Source: Wenyingzhuangia sp. (GTDB lineage Bacteria; Bacteroidota; Bacteroidia; Flavobacteriales; Flavobacteriaceae). From it: DNA of 47,472 bases. The translations under genes were made by a program, and so were the position numbers. The DNA is taken from assembly GCA_020628175.1 (NCBI GenBank), contig JAHDFK010000011.1:1-47472 (forward strand), written 5' to 3'. Shown here piece by piece: positions 26,918-34,928 of this stretch (its first letter is position 1; every line of letters begins with the position of its first letter). Below the pieces are notes generated by a model. The model was given only the letters and a program-made list of their open reading frames with translations. It had not been told where the DNA came from and ran no database searches.

Positions 26918-27769
26918 ATGAAAAAAGAAGAGAATTGGTTGTACGAAATCAAACCAAAAAATAATTTATTTAGTATTGACCTAAAAGAGCTGTGGCGTTA
27001 CAGAGATTTATTGTTTTTATTTGTAAAAAGAGATGTTGTAACGTTATACAAACAAACAATTTTAGGTCCTTTATGGTATTTAATACAACCCTTGTTTACA
27101 TCCGTAATTTTTACCATTATATTTAACAATGTTGCGGGGATAGAAACGCCAGGAATGCCTTCTTTTTTATTCAATTTAGCAGGTGTTACTAGTTGGAATT
27201 ATTTTAAAGAATGTTTAACAGGTACTGCCGATACATTTAAAAAGAATCAGAATATTTTTGGAAAAGTATATTTTCCAAGAATTATAATGCCTTTATCTGT
27301 AGTGGTATCGAACTTAACAAAATTTGGAATTCAATTATTGATATTCATATGTTTTTATAGCTATTATGTAGCTACAGGTTGGGATATCGTACCAAGTAGG
27401 ATGATTGTTCTATATCCAATATTAATTGTTTTAATGGCATTTTTTGGTTTAGGATTGGGAATGATTATATCGTCCATGGTTACAAAGTATAGAGATTTGT
27501 CATTTTTAGTAAGTTTTGGAGTTTCTTTATTAATGTATATTTCTTTAGTAAACTTACCCTACAGTAAGTTTGAAGAAAATGGAGTAGCCTATTTAGTTGA
27601 TTACAATCCAATGGCACATTTGATAGAAATGTCGAGATTTATGTTGATAGGAAAAGGAAATTTTTCAATAGAATCTTTTTTATATACCTCATTAGTATCG
27701 ATAGTAACTTTGGTGGTAGGTGTTTTAATTTTTAACAAAACTGAGAAAAGTTTTATAGATACTATTTAA
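26918..27769 (+). CDS. wzm: ABC-2 type polysaccharide exporter, permease (Wzm-like)
   Basis: The 283-aa inner-membrane protein has about six hydrophobic segments from residue 50 on. Its N-terminal part reads KELWRYRDLLFLFVKRDVVTLYKQTILGPLWYLIQP, the typical signature of ABC-2 permeases that export O-antigen or capsule chains. It lies 4 bases after aroQ and one base before the ATPase gene. With that partner it should move a lipid-linked glycan across the inner membrane. Confidence 0.9.
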   Translation: MKKEENWLYEIKPKNNLFSIDLKELWRYRDLLFLFVKRDVVTLYKQTILGPLWYLIQPLFTSVIFTIIFNNVAGIETPGMPSFLFNLAGVTSWNYFKECLTGTADTFKKNQNIFGKVYFPRIIMPLSVVVSNLTKFGIQLLIFICFYSYYVATGWDIVPSRMIVLYPILIVLMAFFGLGLGMIISSMVTKYRDLSFLVSFGVSLLMYISLVNLPYSKFEENGVAYLVDYNPMAHLIEMSRFMLIGKGNFSIESFLYTSLVSIVTLVVGVLIFNKTEKSFIDTI

Positions 27770-27770
27770 G

Positions 27771-29096
27771 ATGAGCGAGGTTATATTAAAAGTTGAAAAT
27801 GTATCAAAACAATACCGTTTGGGTACTTTAGGAACAGGAACAATTAGTCACGATTTAAACAGATGGTGGCATACCATACGTGGAAAAGAAGATCCTTACT
27901 TAAAAATAGGAGAGACGAACGATCGTTCAAAAAAAGGTGAGTCAGAGTATGTTTGGTCTTTAAAGGATATCAATTTTGAAGTAAAAAGAGGAGAAGTTCT
28001 AGGGATTATAGGTAAAAATGGTGCTGGGAAATCTACATTACTTAAAATTTTATCTAAAGTAACAGGACCCACAACAGGAGTCATAAAATCAAAAGGAAGA
28101 ATAGCTTCGCTTTTAGAAGTAGGAACTGGATTTCATCCTGAAATGACAGGAAAAGAAAATATATTTCTGAACGGTGCTATTTTAGGAATGACTAAAAAAG
28201 AAATAGCAAATAAATTAGATGAAATTATTGAGTTTTCTGGGTGCGAACGTTATGTGAATACACCCGTAAAACGTTATTCAAGCGGAATGAAAGTGCGTTT
28301 GGCTTTTGCTGTAGCGGCATTTTTAGAGCCAGATATTTTAGTAGTGGATGAAGTACTAGCCGTAGGGGATGCTGAATTTCAGAAAAAAGCTATTGGTAAA
28401 ATGCAGGATATTTCTAACTCTGATGGTAGAACCGTTTTGTTTGTAAGTCATGATATGGCTGCAATACAGAGTTTGTGTACTTCAATTTTAGTATTAGAAA
28501 ATGGTAATACAGGTTTTAGAGGTGATGTTACCAGTGGTATAGAATACTATTTAATGGATAATGTACAATCATTAAATTCTAAACTAGGTACTGTTAAAAA
28601 CAGAAAAGGTGATGCTTCAATGATATTTAGTGGGATTTCATTTTCAGGGATATATAATAATAATGAATATAAACATAAAGACAAGCTATATTCAGGTTCA
28701 TCTAAGGTATATATTGATGTTGAATTACAAAATTATATAGACAAGTCTAGACAAGTTTACATATCAATAGAAATATCGGATTCGTTTAATATTCCAGTAG
28801 CAAATATTAGTAATGAATTTACGTTGGATGAAATTAGAGTACAAGGGAAAGAGAAAACAACTGTTCGATTTGAGGTAGACAATTTAAACTTAAGAGCCAT
28901 GAATTATTCTTTATCTCTATGGGGTAAAGATGTGAAAAGTAAAGTTTTTGACCATATCGAAAATGAAATTTTATTAGAAGTTGTTGAAACTGATTTTTTC
29001 AATACAGGAATGATACCTAGGAAAAAAGAACATGGATATATATTATTGAGAAATAAATCCTATGAATTAAATCATCCTATTGAAAATCAAAACTAA
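27771..29096 (+). CDS. wzt: ABC polysaccharide exporter ATPase with C-terminal cargo-binding domain (Wzt-like)
   Basis: The 441-aa protein has an ATPase domain (about 1-255) with Walker A GKNGAGKST at 81-89, signature motif YSSGMKVRLAF near 169-179 and Walker B DILVVDE near 188-194, then SHD. The C-terminal part (about 260-441) is beta-rich and fits the Wzt C-terminal domain, which in known systems binds the modified end of the finished glycan before export. The extra domain suggests that this locus marks chain ends chemically. It overlaps neither neighbour: one base after wzm, one base before the next gene. Confidence 0.9.
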   Translation: MSEVILKVENVSKQYRLGTLGTGTISHDLNRWWHTIRGKEDPYLKIGETNDRSKKGESEYVWSLKDINFEVKRGEVLGIIGKNGAGKSTLLKILSKVTGPTTGVIKSKGRIASLLEVGTGFHPEMTGKENIFLNGAILGMTKKEIANKLDEIIEFSGCERYVNTPVKRYSSGMKVRLAFAVAAFLEPDILVVDEVLAVGDAEFQKKAIGKMQDISNSDGRTVLFVSHDMAAIQSLCTSILVLENGNTGFRGDVTSGIEYYLMDNVQSLNSKLGTVKNRKGDASMIFSGISFSGIYNNNEYKHKDKLYSGSSKVYIDVELQNYIDKSRQVYISIEISDSFNIPVANISNEFTLDEIRVQGKEKTTVRFEVDNLNLRAMNYSLSLWGKDVKSKVFDHIENEILLEVVETDFFNTGMIPRKKEHGYILLRNKSYELNHPIENQN

Positions 29097-29097
29097 A

Positions 29098-30183
29098 ATG
29101 TTAACAATTTTATATTCCTTTAAAAATAAAGATTTAACTAGAGTTAAAAATTCTATAGATTCATTAGTACGTCAAAACAATAATGAATTTGAAGTTCTTT
29201 TTATAGATTTTGGAAGTGATGAGCAATATAAAAACGGACTTATAGAACTATGTAAGAGGTATGATTTTGTTAGGTGCATATATATACATTCAAAAGGTGC
29301 GCTTTGGAGTAAACCGATAGCTTTAAATGTTGGTCTTAAAAATATAGAGTCAGAGTATGTATTAGTATCTGATATAGATATGATCTATGACCCAAATTTT
29401 ATAGATACAGTTTATGATAATGTTCATGCTGATATAGTGACACATTTTAAAGTAGGGTACTTACATGAAAATCAGAATGTAAGAGAATTTGATTTTTCTA
29501 AACCCAAAGTAGACTATTACAGTAATATATATGCTACAGGTATATGTGCTTTTCCTTTAAAAAAGGCTATGGAAATTAGAGGGTATGATGAGTTTTTTAA
29601 ATTATGGGGTGTAGAAGATAATGATTTTATAAGAAGATTAAAAAATAATGGCTTAACATCGGTGTTTTATGACAGCGAAATACTTGTTTATCATCAATTT
29701 CATCCTGTGTTTTTAAGAAAAAGAAAAAAAGCACCCGATTATTACATAGAAGATTTTCAAAGGGAATTAACAAAGAAAGCGCTTTACAATAATAGGACAA
29801 GTTATAAAGTAAATCAATTTGGGTTTGGTAGACGTCAAACAGAAAAGGAATATGATACATTAGCTAAATGTACTCATGTTGTTGAACTTAGTAATTATAA
29901 AAAAGATATAGATATATATATAGATTATTTTTTATCAAATACAACTAAACCCACAAAGTTTGTTTTTAAAATTAAAGAATTAAGTTTGAAAGAGAAGATT
30001 AAAAAGTTTTTTTTGAAAAAATATTTTATGTGGCGTAAATTTCATTATTCTTTTTATGAATTAAATCAAATACTTCTAAAAAAAATAATTTTCGATTTAA
30101 GTAAAAAAAAATATTATACATACTTCATAAAAGAAAAGTCAATAGAAATTACTCTTTTGCCTATTGATTTTTCTGAGGATTAA
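29098..30183 (+). CDS. GT2-like glycosyltransferase with galactosyltransferase-type C-terminal motif
   Basis: The 361-aa protein starts MLTILYSFKNKDLTRVKNSI. I chose the ATG at 29098, one base after the wzt stop, over an upstream TTG at 29080 inside wzt. The GT-A fold shows in FIDFGSD (about 35-41) and the metal-binding D92-I-D94 in LVSDIDMIYDP. GYDEFFKLWGVEDNDFIRRL (about 161-180) is the acceptor/catalytic block seen in chondroitin-polymerase and galactosyltransferase-like enzymes. The C-terminal 120 residues are lysine-rich and peripheral. It should add a sugar in the cytoplasm to the lipid-linked chain. The sugar cannot be told. Confidence 0.82.
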   Translation: MLTILYSFKNKDLTRVKNSIDSLVRQNNNEFEVLFIDFGSDEQYKNGLIELCKRYDFVRCIYIHSKGALWSKPIALNVGLKNIESEYVLVSDIDMIYDPNFIDTVYDNVHADIVTHFKVGYLHENQNVREFDFSKPKVDYYSNIYATGICAFPLKKAMEIRGYDEFFKLWGVEDNDFIRRLKNNGLTSVFYDSEILVYHQFHPVFLRKRKKAPDYYIEDFQRELTKKALYNNRTSYKVNQFGFGRRQTEKEYDTLAKCTHVVELSNYKKDIDIYIDYFLSNTTKPTKFVFKIKELSLKEKIKKFFLKKYFMWRKFHYSFYELNQILLKKIIFDLSKKKYYTYFIKEKSIEITLLPIDFSED

Positions 30184-30193
30184 TTCGAGCATT

Positions 30194-31111
30194 ATGATAA
30201 CGGTTAAGACCTTTTGTAAACAGAACAAGTACAAATTACCTCTAGAAATTCTTAGTGTAATTAGTAAATATGGATTTGTGTTTAATCCTAGTTTTATTTC
30301 TATCAATAATAAGAATTATATTTCTTTTAGGTTGTGTGAAAATAAAAAATCTAGTATAAAAGCATATGTCTTTTATTGGGAAACAGGAAGAGAATCTAAT
30401 TTTACGAAAATTAATTTATCGGAATTCTTTAGAAAAGAAATAGCATTGAAAAAGGTAGCAGACCCCAAAATGTTTTTTTCTGATGATATTGCCTATATTA
30501 CTTTTAATACAGGACAACCAAAGAGTGTGAATAATCAGATTTATATAGTATCCTTAGAAAAAGGTATAATAATTAATTACTGGGAATGTTACAAAGACCA
30601 GAGATTAAGAGTAGAGAAGAACTGGGCATTTTTCAAGAAAAACAACAAATGGTATTGTTTGTACAATATAAATCCTCTAATAATCCTTGAGGAATCAAAA
30701 GTTACGGAAGAATCATCAAAAATATTTTTTGAAAGTATTATAGAGGCTAAAACCAAATATATTGATTATTCTATAGGTACTCCTCTCACAACAGTAGATA
30801 ATGAAACATTTTATTTTATTGGGCACAAAAAAAAATACTTTAAGCGTAAAAGATTGTATTATGGAAGTATGTTTAAATTAAGAATTGATTTAAACAGAGC
30901 AGAGTGTGATTTGAGTAAAGAGAATGATGTATATATAGACTCATTTAAATCTTTACTAGGGAATCGTTTTAAATTTAATAGAAGGTTGATATCATGTACT
31001 TATTTTTCGGGTATCTATTTGAAAAACAAACAATTTGTAATAGGATATGGAATAAACGATATTTCTTGGAATTTAGTTAAAATCCCTTTTCAAAAATTAA
31101 TTAAATCATGA
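30194..31111 (+). CDS. Beta-propeller-like protein of a polysaccharide locus (GH43/GH130-like fold suspected)
   Basis: I do not firmly recognise this 305-aa protein. I start it at the ATG at 30194; an upstream TTG frame overlaps the previous gene. No signal peptide or membrane segment is clear. The repeating pattern of short beta blades suggests a five-bladed propeller: NPSFISINNKNYISFR near 35, KVADPKMFFSDDIAYITFNTG near 88, NWAFFKKNNKWYCLYNINP near 145, GTPLTTVDNETFYFIGHKK near 195, and SCTYFSGIYLKNKQFVIGYG near 270. The ADPKMF block resembles the D-P-R region of GH43/GH130-type glycosidases and phosphorylases. It overlaps the next gene by 4 bases. A cytoplasmic glycan-modifying enzyme is possible. 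Confidence 0.5.
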   Translation: MITVKTFCKQNKYKLPLEILSVISKYGFVFNPSFISINNKNYISFRLCENKKSSIKAYVFYWETGRESNFTKINLSEFFRKEIALKKVADPKMFFSDDIAYITFNTGQPKSVNNQIYIVSLEKGIIINYWECYKDQRLRVEKNWAFFKKNNKWYCLYNINPLIILEESKVTEESSKIFFESIIEAKTKYIDYSIGTPLTTVDNETFYFIGHKKKYFKRKRLYYGSMFKLRIDLNRAECDLSKENDVYIDSFKSLLGNRFKFNRRLISCTYFSGIYLKNKQFVIGYGINDISWNLVKIPFQKLIKS

Positions 31112-31680
31112 GAAAACTATCATTTCTATTTAAATATTTCCTTGTTTATTTTTTTCTTAAAAAAAAAATAAACAAGGAAATATTAGAAGATATTGAAAAG
31201 AATATTCTTGAAAGATGTCCAAAGCATGTAAATAAACCTTTATTCTTCAAGTTTAAACATTTAATGTTTTATTACCCTGATTTTTCATTCTTATTTTTTT
31301 GGCGTACCAACAATTTAAATAGGTTTTATAAAAGTGTATTTAAAATTTCAAATTACTATCAGAGTAAAATATTTAGAAGTACAATTTTGTTAGGAGGAGT
31401 TGTTCCTTATCATTCTTTTTCGACTATTATTAATGCCAAGAAAATAGGAACGAACTTTATTTATAGAAATAATATTACAATTGGTAATAAAAACAATAAT
31501 AATGATTTATGTCCAATTATAGGTAATAATGTTGAAGTTGGGGCAAATGCAGTTCTACTTGGAGATATAACAATTGGGAACAACGTTGTTATTGGAGCTG
31601 GTGCTGTTGTTGTTAAAAATATACCAAACGATGTAATTGTAGTTGGTAACCCTGCTAGAATATTAAAAAAAAGAACCTAA
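31108..31680 (+). CDS. Hexapeptide-repeat acyltransferase (serine acetyltransferase-like)
   Basis: The 190-aa protein has an N-terminal helical part (about 1-90) and a left-handed beta-helix of hexapeptide repeats from about 100 on (IGNNVEVGANAVLLGDITIGN, VVIGAGAVVVKNIPND). It ends in VVGNPARILKKR as in CysE/LacA-type acetyltransferases. It probably moves an acetyl group from acetyl-CoA to a sugar or sugar nucleotide for the glycan. The overlap with the previous gene is ATGA. Codons 9-25 lie in a perfect 23-bp inverted repeat, listed separately. Confidence 0.82.
   Translation: MRKLSFLFKYFLVYFFLKKKINKEILEDIEKNILERCPKHVNKPLFFKFKHLMFYYPDFSFLFFWRTNNLNRFYKSVFKISNYYQSKIFRSTILLGGVVPYHSFSTIINAKKIGTNFIYRNNITIGNKNNNNDLCPIIGNNVEVGANAVLLGDITIGNNVVIGAGAVVVKNIPNDVIVVGNPARILKKRT
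31133..31184 (+). repeat. Perfect 23-bp inverted repeat inside a coding region
   Basis: The left arm at 31133-31155 (AATATTTCCTTG...) and right arm at 31162-31184 (...CAAGGAAATATT) are exact complements over 23 bases with a 6-base loop. The hairpin falls in codons 9-25 of the acetyltransferase gene, near its start. Confidence 0.92.
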
Positions 31681-31683
31681 TTT

Positions 31684-32601
31684 ATGTTATCTATAATAAC
31701 ACCTCATAAAGATGATATAGAGGGTATAAAAAGCCTTAAGATCTCTTTGAAAATTCAGACCTCTGAAAAATGGTTTTGGATAATAGTCGATGATGGTTCA
31801 AGTATATTTAATAAAAGTAGCTTACAAGAAATAACAAATGGTGTTGAAAATATTAAAGTTATTTACAACGAAACCAATTTGGGTCCTTCTATTAGCAGGA
31901 ATAAAGGTGTTGATTCTGTAGTTTCAAGCAATATGGTTTTTTTAGATTCGGACGATTTTATATCACCTAAATTTGTAGAAAATAGAATAAGAGTTGTGGA
32001 TGATTTTGTTGTTTATGCAAATCTTAATATTGTTGATAAAGAAAGAACTTTTGAACGAAGATTTTCTAATATAAAAACTGATTTTTTAAAATCTTTTTCA
32101 ATGGCAAATTTTCCCTGGCAAACTACAGCTATTTTATGGAATAAGATTTTTTTTGAAAAAATAGGAGGATTTAATCCTAATTTAAAATTATTGGAAGATA
32201 TAGAAGTTTCTATTTTGGCTCTTCATAAATCAAAAAATCATTTAGTATTGATAGACAATGAAGTTGATTTTTACTATTTGGTAAAACCAATTAATTACAC
32301 AAAAAGACCTTTTTTTTTAGTGAAAAATTCGGTTGAGCTTTTAGTTAAAAATTTGTGTAATGATTCTACTTTTCCTTACCATAAAGAGTTAGTGAACTAT
32401 TATTTTTTAGCAGTACGATATTTTATAAAAGATAAAAAAGCAAATATAAATGATTTAAAAAATATATTATTGCTGTTTAAAAACAAAAAAATAATATCTT
32501 CCAAGCATTATTATTTAGGTTGTCTTACTTTTATACTTTTACCTGTTTTAAAAAATAATTTTTTTTTAAGGATTAATAGAAAAATATTTAAACAATTATA
32601 A
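31684..32601 (+). CDS. Glycosyltransferase family 2
   Basis: The 305-aa enzyme has the GT-A start MLSIITPHKDDIEGIKSLKI, the nucleotide-binding block WIIVDDGSS near 32-40, NLGPSISRNKGV near 65-75, and the metal-binding LDSDD at 87-91. PWQTTAILWNKIFFEKIGGFNPNLKLLEDIEV (about 145-175) is the acceptor-side block. No membrane segment is clear. It should form one linkage of the repeat unit. It starts 3 bases after the acetyltransferase stop and its stop overlaps the next start by one base (TAATG). Confidence 0.88.
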   Translation: MLSIITPHKDDIEGIKSLKISLKIQTSEKWFWIIVDDGSSIFNKSSLQEITNGVENIKVIYNETNLGPSISRNKGVDSVVSSNMVFLDSDDFISPKFVENRIRVVDDFVVYANLNIVDKERTFERRFSNIKTDFLKSFSMANFPWQTTAILWNKIFFEKIGGFNPNLKLLEDIEVSILALHKSKNHLVLIDNEVDFYYLVKPINYTKRPFFLVKNSVELLVKNLCNDSTFPYHKELVNYYFLAVRYFIKDKKANINDLKNILLLFKNKKIISSKHYYLGCLTFILLPVLKNNFFLRINRKIFKQL

Positions 32602-33416
32602 TGAAATTACATTACTACAAACCAGACGACTCTACATCAAATTTTGGAGATGAGTTAAATGCTCATATATGGAGTTTTTATTTTCCAAATTTATTTGATG
32701 AAAATGAAAAAGAAGTGTTTTTTGGTATTGGAACAATCATAAAAGAAGCTTCAAAATTTTATAAAGAAGCAGACAAAGTTTTAATTTTTGGTTCTGGAGC
32801 AAGATCTAACAATGTTAAAATTTTGAGTAATGTAGAAATTGAATTTGTAAGAGGCCCCTTAACAGCAGAGTGTTTGGGAGTTCCAAATAAATTTATTACT
32901 GATCCGGCAATTTTAACACCAGAAGTATTTAAAAGAGATACTTCAAAAATCAAAAAAAAATGGAAATTTTCTTACATGCCACATTTTAGTGCTGCAAATG
33001 ATGTTTATAAAAAAGTTTTTAACTCTGTAGGAATTCATTACATTGATCCAAGAGAAGATTTAGATAAAATAATAGATGAAATTAATGAAACTGAAACAAT
33101 ATTAACAGAAGCAATGCATGGAGCTATAGTTGCCGATGCTTATAGAGTTAATTGGTTACCGATAAAAACATATGAATCGTTTAATTATTTCAAATGGAAA
33201 GATTGGGCATTATCAAATCAATTAGATATTAACATTTTTGAGTTACCAAGATTTTATAAAAATGATAGTAAAATAAAGTTTCTTTTGAAAAAAGTATTGT
33301 TTACTTATAAAGTAAAAAAAATAAAAAAATTACCTCCTTATTTGTCTTCAGATAAAGTTTTCAAAGATAATTTGATTAAAATGAAAGGTAAAATAAAAGA
33401 GTTTTTGCATAAATAA
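32601..33416 (+). CDS. Polysaccharide pyruvyltransferase family protein
   Basis: The 271-aa protein fits the family that adds ketal-linked pyruvate from phosphoenolpyruvate to sugars. It shows DSTSNFGDELNAHIW near 10-24, FGSGARSNNV near 64-73, FVRGPLTAECLG near 83-94, ITDPAIL, and the C-terminal EAMHGAIVADAYRVNW block near 168-183 with its conserved His. It begins within the previous stop codon, so translation is coupled. A 123-base gap follows, the first real break in the locus. Confidence 0.82.
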   Translation: MKLHYYKPDDSTSNFGDELNAHIWSFYFPNLFDENEKEVFFGIGTIIKEASKFYKEADKVLIFGSGARSNNVKILSNVEIEFVRGPLTAECLGVPNKFITDPAILTPEVFKRDTSKIKKKWKFSYMPHFSAANDVYKKVFNSVGIHYIDPREDLDKIIDEINETETILTEAMHGAIVADAYRVNWLPIKTYESFNYFKWKDWALSNQLDINIFELPRFYKNDSKIKFLLKKVLFTYKVKKIKKLPPYLSSDKVFKDNLIKMKGKIKEFLHK

Positions 33417-33432
33417 TTTTATTCTTTATTTG
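33404..33432 (+). promoter_or_regulatory. Weak promoter candidate for the downstream sub-operon
   Basis: TTTG (33404-33407), 17 bases and TTTATTTG (33425-33432) differ from the consensus at one position. It lies at the end of the pyruvyltransferase gene, about 110 bases before the next start. The rest of the gap shows no other structure. Confidence 0.3.
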
Positions 33433-33539
33433 CAATAGATAGACTTGTGAAGTTGTTCATAATGCTTGAGTGTATGTTGTAAAAAATTATAATACAGGTA
33501 AAATGGTAAGTGATATCGAAAATTTATACAATAGTGTTT

Positions 33540-34928
33540 ATGAAAATAATTAAAACCCCTATTATACCTCATAAACCTACTTTTGTAAAAGTTAAAGGAG
33601 AACAACATGCTTTTGATTATAAGGCCATATGTGTTTTTTCTGCATTAGGTTTTTTTTTAGACACAGATACCTATTGGTTAGATGAAAAAGTGTTACCGCC
33701 CGCATCTATAAACAAAATAGATAAAGATAATTATTGGCTAAGTTCAGAGCCATGGTTTCAATGGCATTATACACCTCAAGATATAAATTTAGAGACTGCT
33801 GTTGCTAATTTTTCTAAGTTGTTCGAAAAGTTAGTTAAGGAGCAATCTGAGGGGAATAATGTAATTTTACCTTTGTCTGGTGGATTAGATAGTAGATCTC
33901 AAGCAGTGGCTTTAAAAAAAGTAAAAGCGAATGTAAAGTCATATAGTTACTCTTTCGAAAATGGCTATAAAGAATCTAAAATATCTAAGAAAATAGCCCA
34001 GAAATGTGCATTTGATTTTTCTGAATTCACTGTTGGAAAATCGTATTTATGGGATTGTATAGAAGAGTTGTCTCAAATAAATCAATGTTATTCAGAATTT
34101 ACACATCCGCGTCAAATGGCTGTTATTAATGAAGTAGCTAATTTGGGGGATCATTTTTCTTTAGGGCATTGGGGAGATGTTTTATTTGATGCTGATAAGT
34201 ATTCTGATACGATGAAAGATCAAGAGTTATTATTAGTTCTAAAAAAGAAAATCATAAAAAAAGGGGGATTGGAGCTTGCGAACTCTTTATGGAAAAATTG
34301 GGAATTGGAAGGAGATTTCGAAACGTATTTAAATACGAGAATTTTAAAATTATTAAAAAACATCAATATAGACAATGCAAATGCTAAGTTAAGAGCTTTC
34401 AAATCTATGTATTGGGCGCCAAGATGGACTTCAGTAAATCTTTCTGTTTTTGAGAGTAGACATGCTATTAGTTTACCTTATTATAGTGATGAAATGTGTG
34501 AGTTTATATGTACACTACCTGAAGATTTATTGGCAAATAGAAAAATTCAAATAGAGTATATAAAAAAAACAAACCCAGGTGTTGCCAAAATTTTATGGCA
34601 AGATGCAAGGCCTTTTCATTTGTTCAATCATCATTTAGCCAAATTTCCATATAATTTTCCTTACAGAGTAATCAATAAATTACAAAGGATGATAGATAGT
34701 GTATTGGGAAAAAAACATACACAACGAAATTGGGAATTACAGTTTTTAGGTAATGAAAATAGAAAAAATTTAGAACGTTATTTGTTTGCGAATACAACCT
34801 TAGAGAGTATAAAAAAAGAAATTATTACCGAATTTTTAGACTTGTTCTATACAAAAGATGGTGTTTATTATTCTCACTCGGTTAGTACATTATTAACCTT
34901 AAGTTTTGTTTTAAAAAAGGAAAGATGA
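33540..34928 (+). CDS. Asparagine-synthase-like protein without the glutaminase cysteine
   Basis: The 462-aa protein carries the AsnB-type ATP pyrophosphatase core: LPLSGGLDSRSQAV with SGGLDS at residues 113-118. It also has the downstream synthetase pattern (HWGDVLFDADKY, SVFESRHAISLPYYSDEMCEF). Full AsnB proteins start Met-Cys with a 190-residue glutaminase domain. Here residue 2 is Lys and only about 90 residues precede the core, so glutamine hydrolysis is not expected. Such proteins are frequent in capsule and O-antigen loci and may amidate a sugar acid or amino acid, which is inference. I start at ATG 33540; a GTG at 33510 would add ten residues. It overlaps the next gene by ATGA. Confidence 0.8.
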   Translation: MKIIKTPIIPHKPTFVKVKGEQHAFDYKAICVFSALGFFLDTDTYWLDEKVLPPASINKIDKDNYWLSSEPWFQWHYTPQDINLETAVANFSKLFEKLVKEQSEGNNVILPLSGGLDSRSQAVALKKVKANVKSYSYSFENGYKESKISKKIAQKCAFDFSEFTVGKSYLWDCIEELSQINQCYSEFTHPRQMAVINEVANLGDHFSLGHWGDVLFDADKYSDTMKDQELLLVLKKKIIKKGGLELANSLWKNWELEGDFETYLNTRILKLLKNINIDNANAKLRAFKSMYWAPRWTSVNLSVFESRHAISLPYYSDEMCEFICTLPEDLLANRKIQIEYIKKTNPGVAKILWQDARPFHLFNHHLAKFPYNFPYRVINKLQRMIDSVLGKKHTQRNWELQFLGNENRKNLERYLFANTTLESIKKEIITEFLDLFYTKDGVYYSHSVSTLLTLSFVLKKER

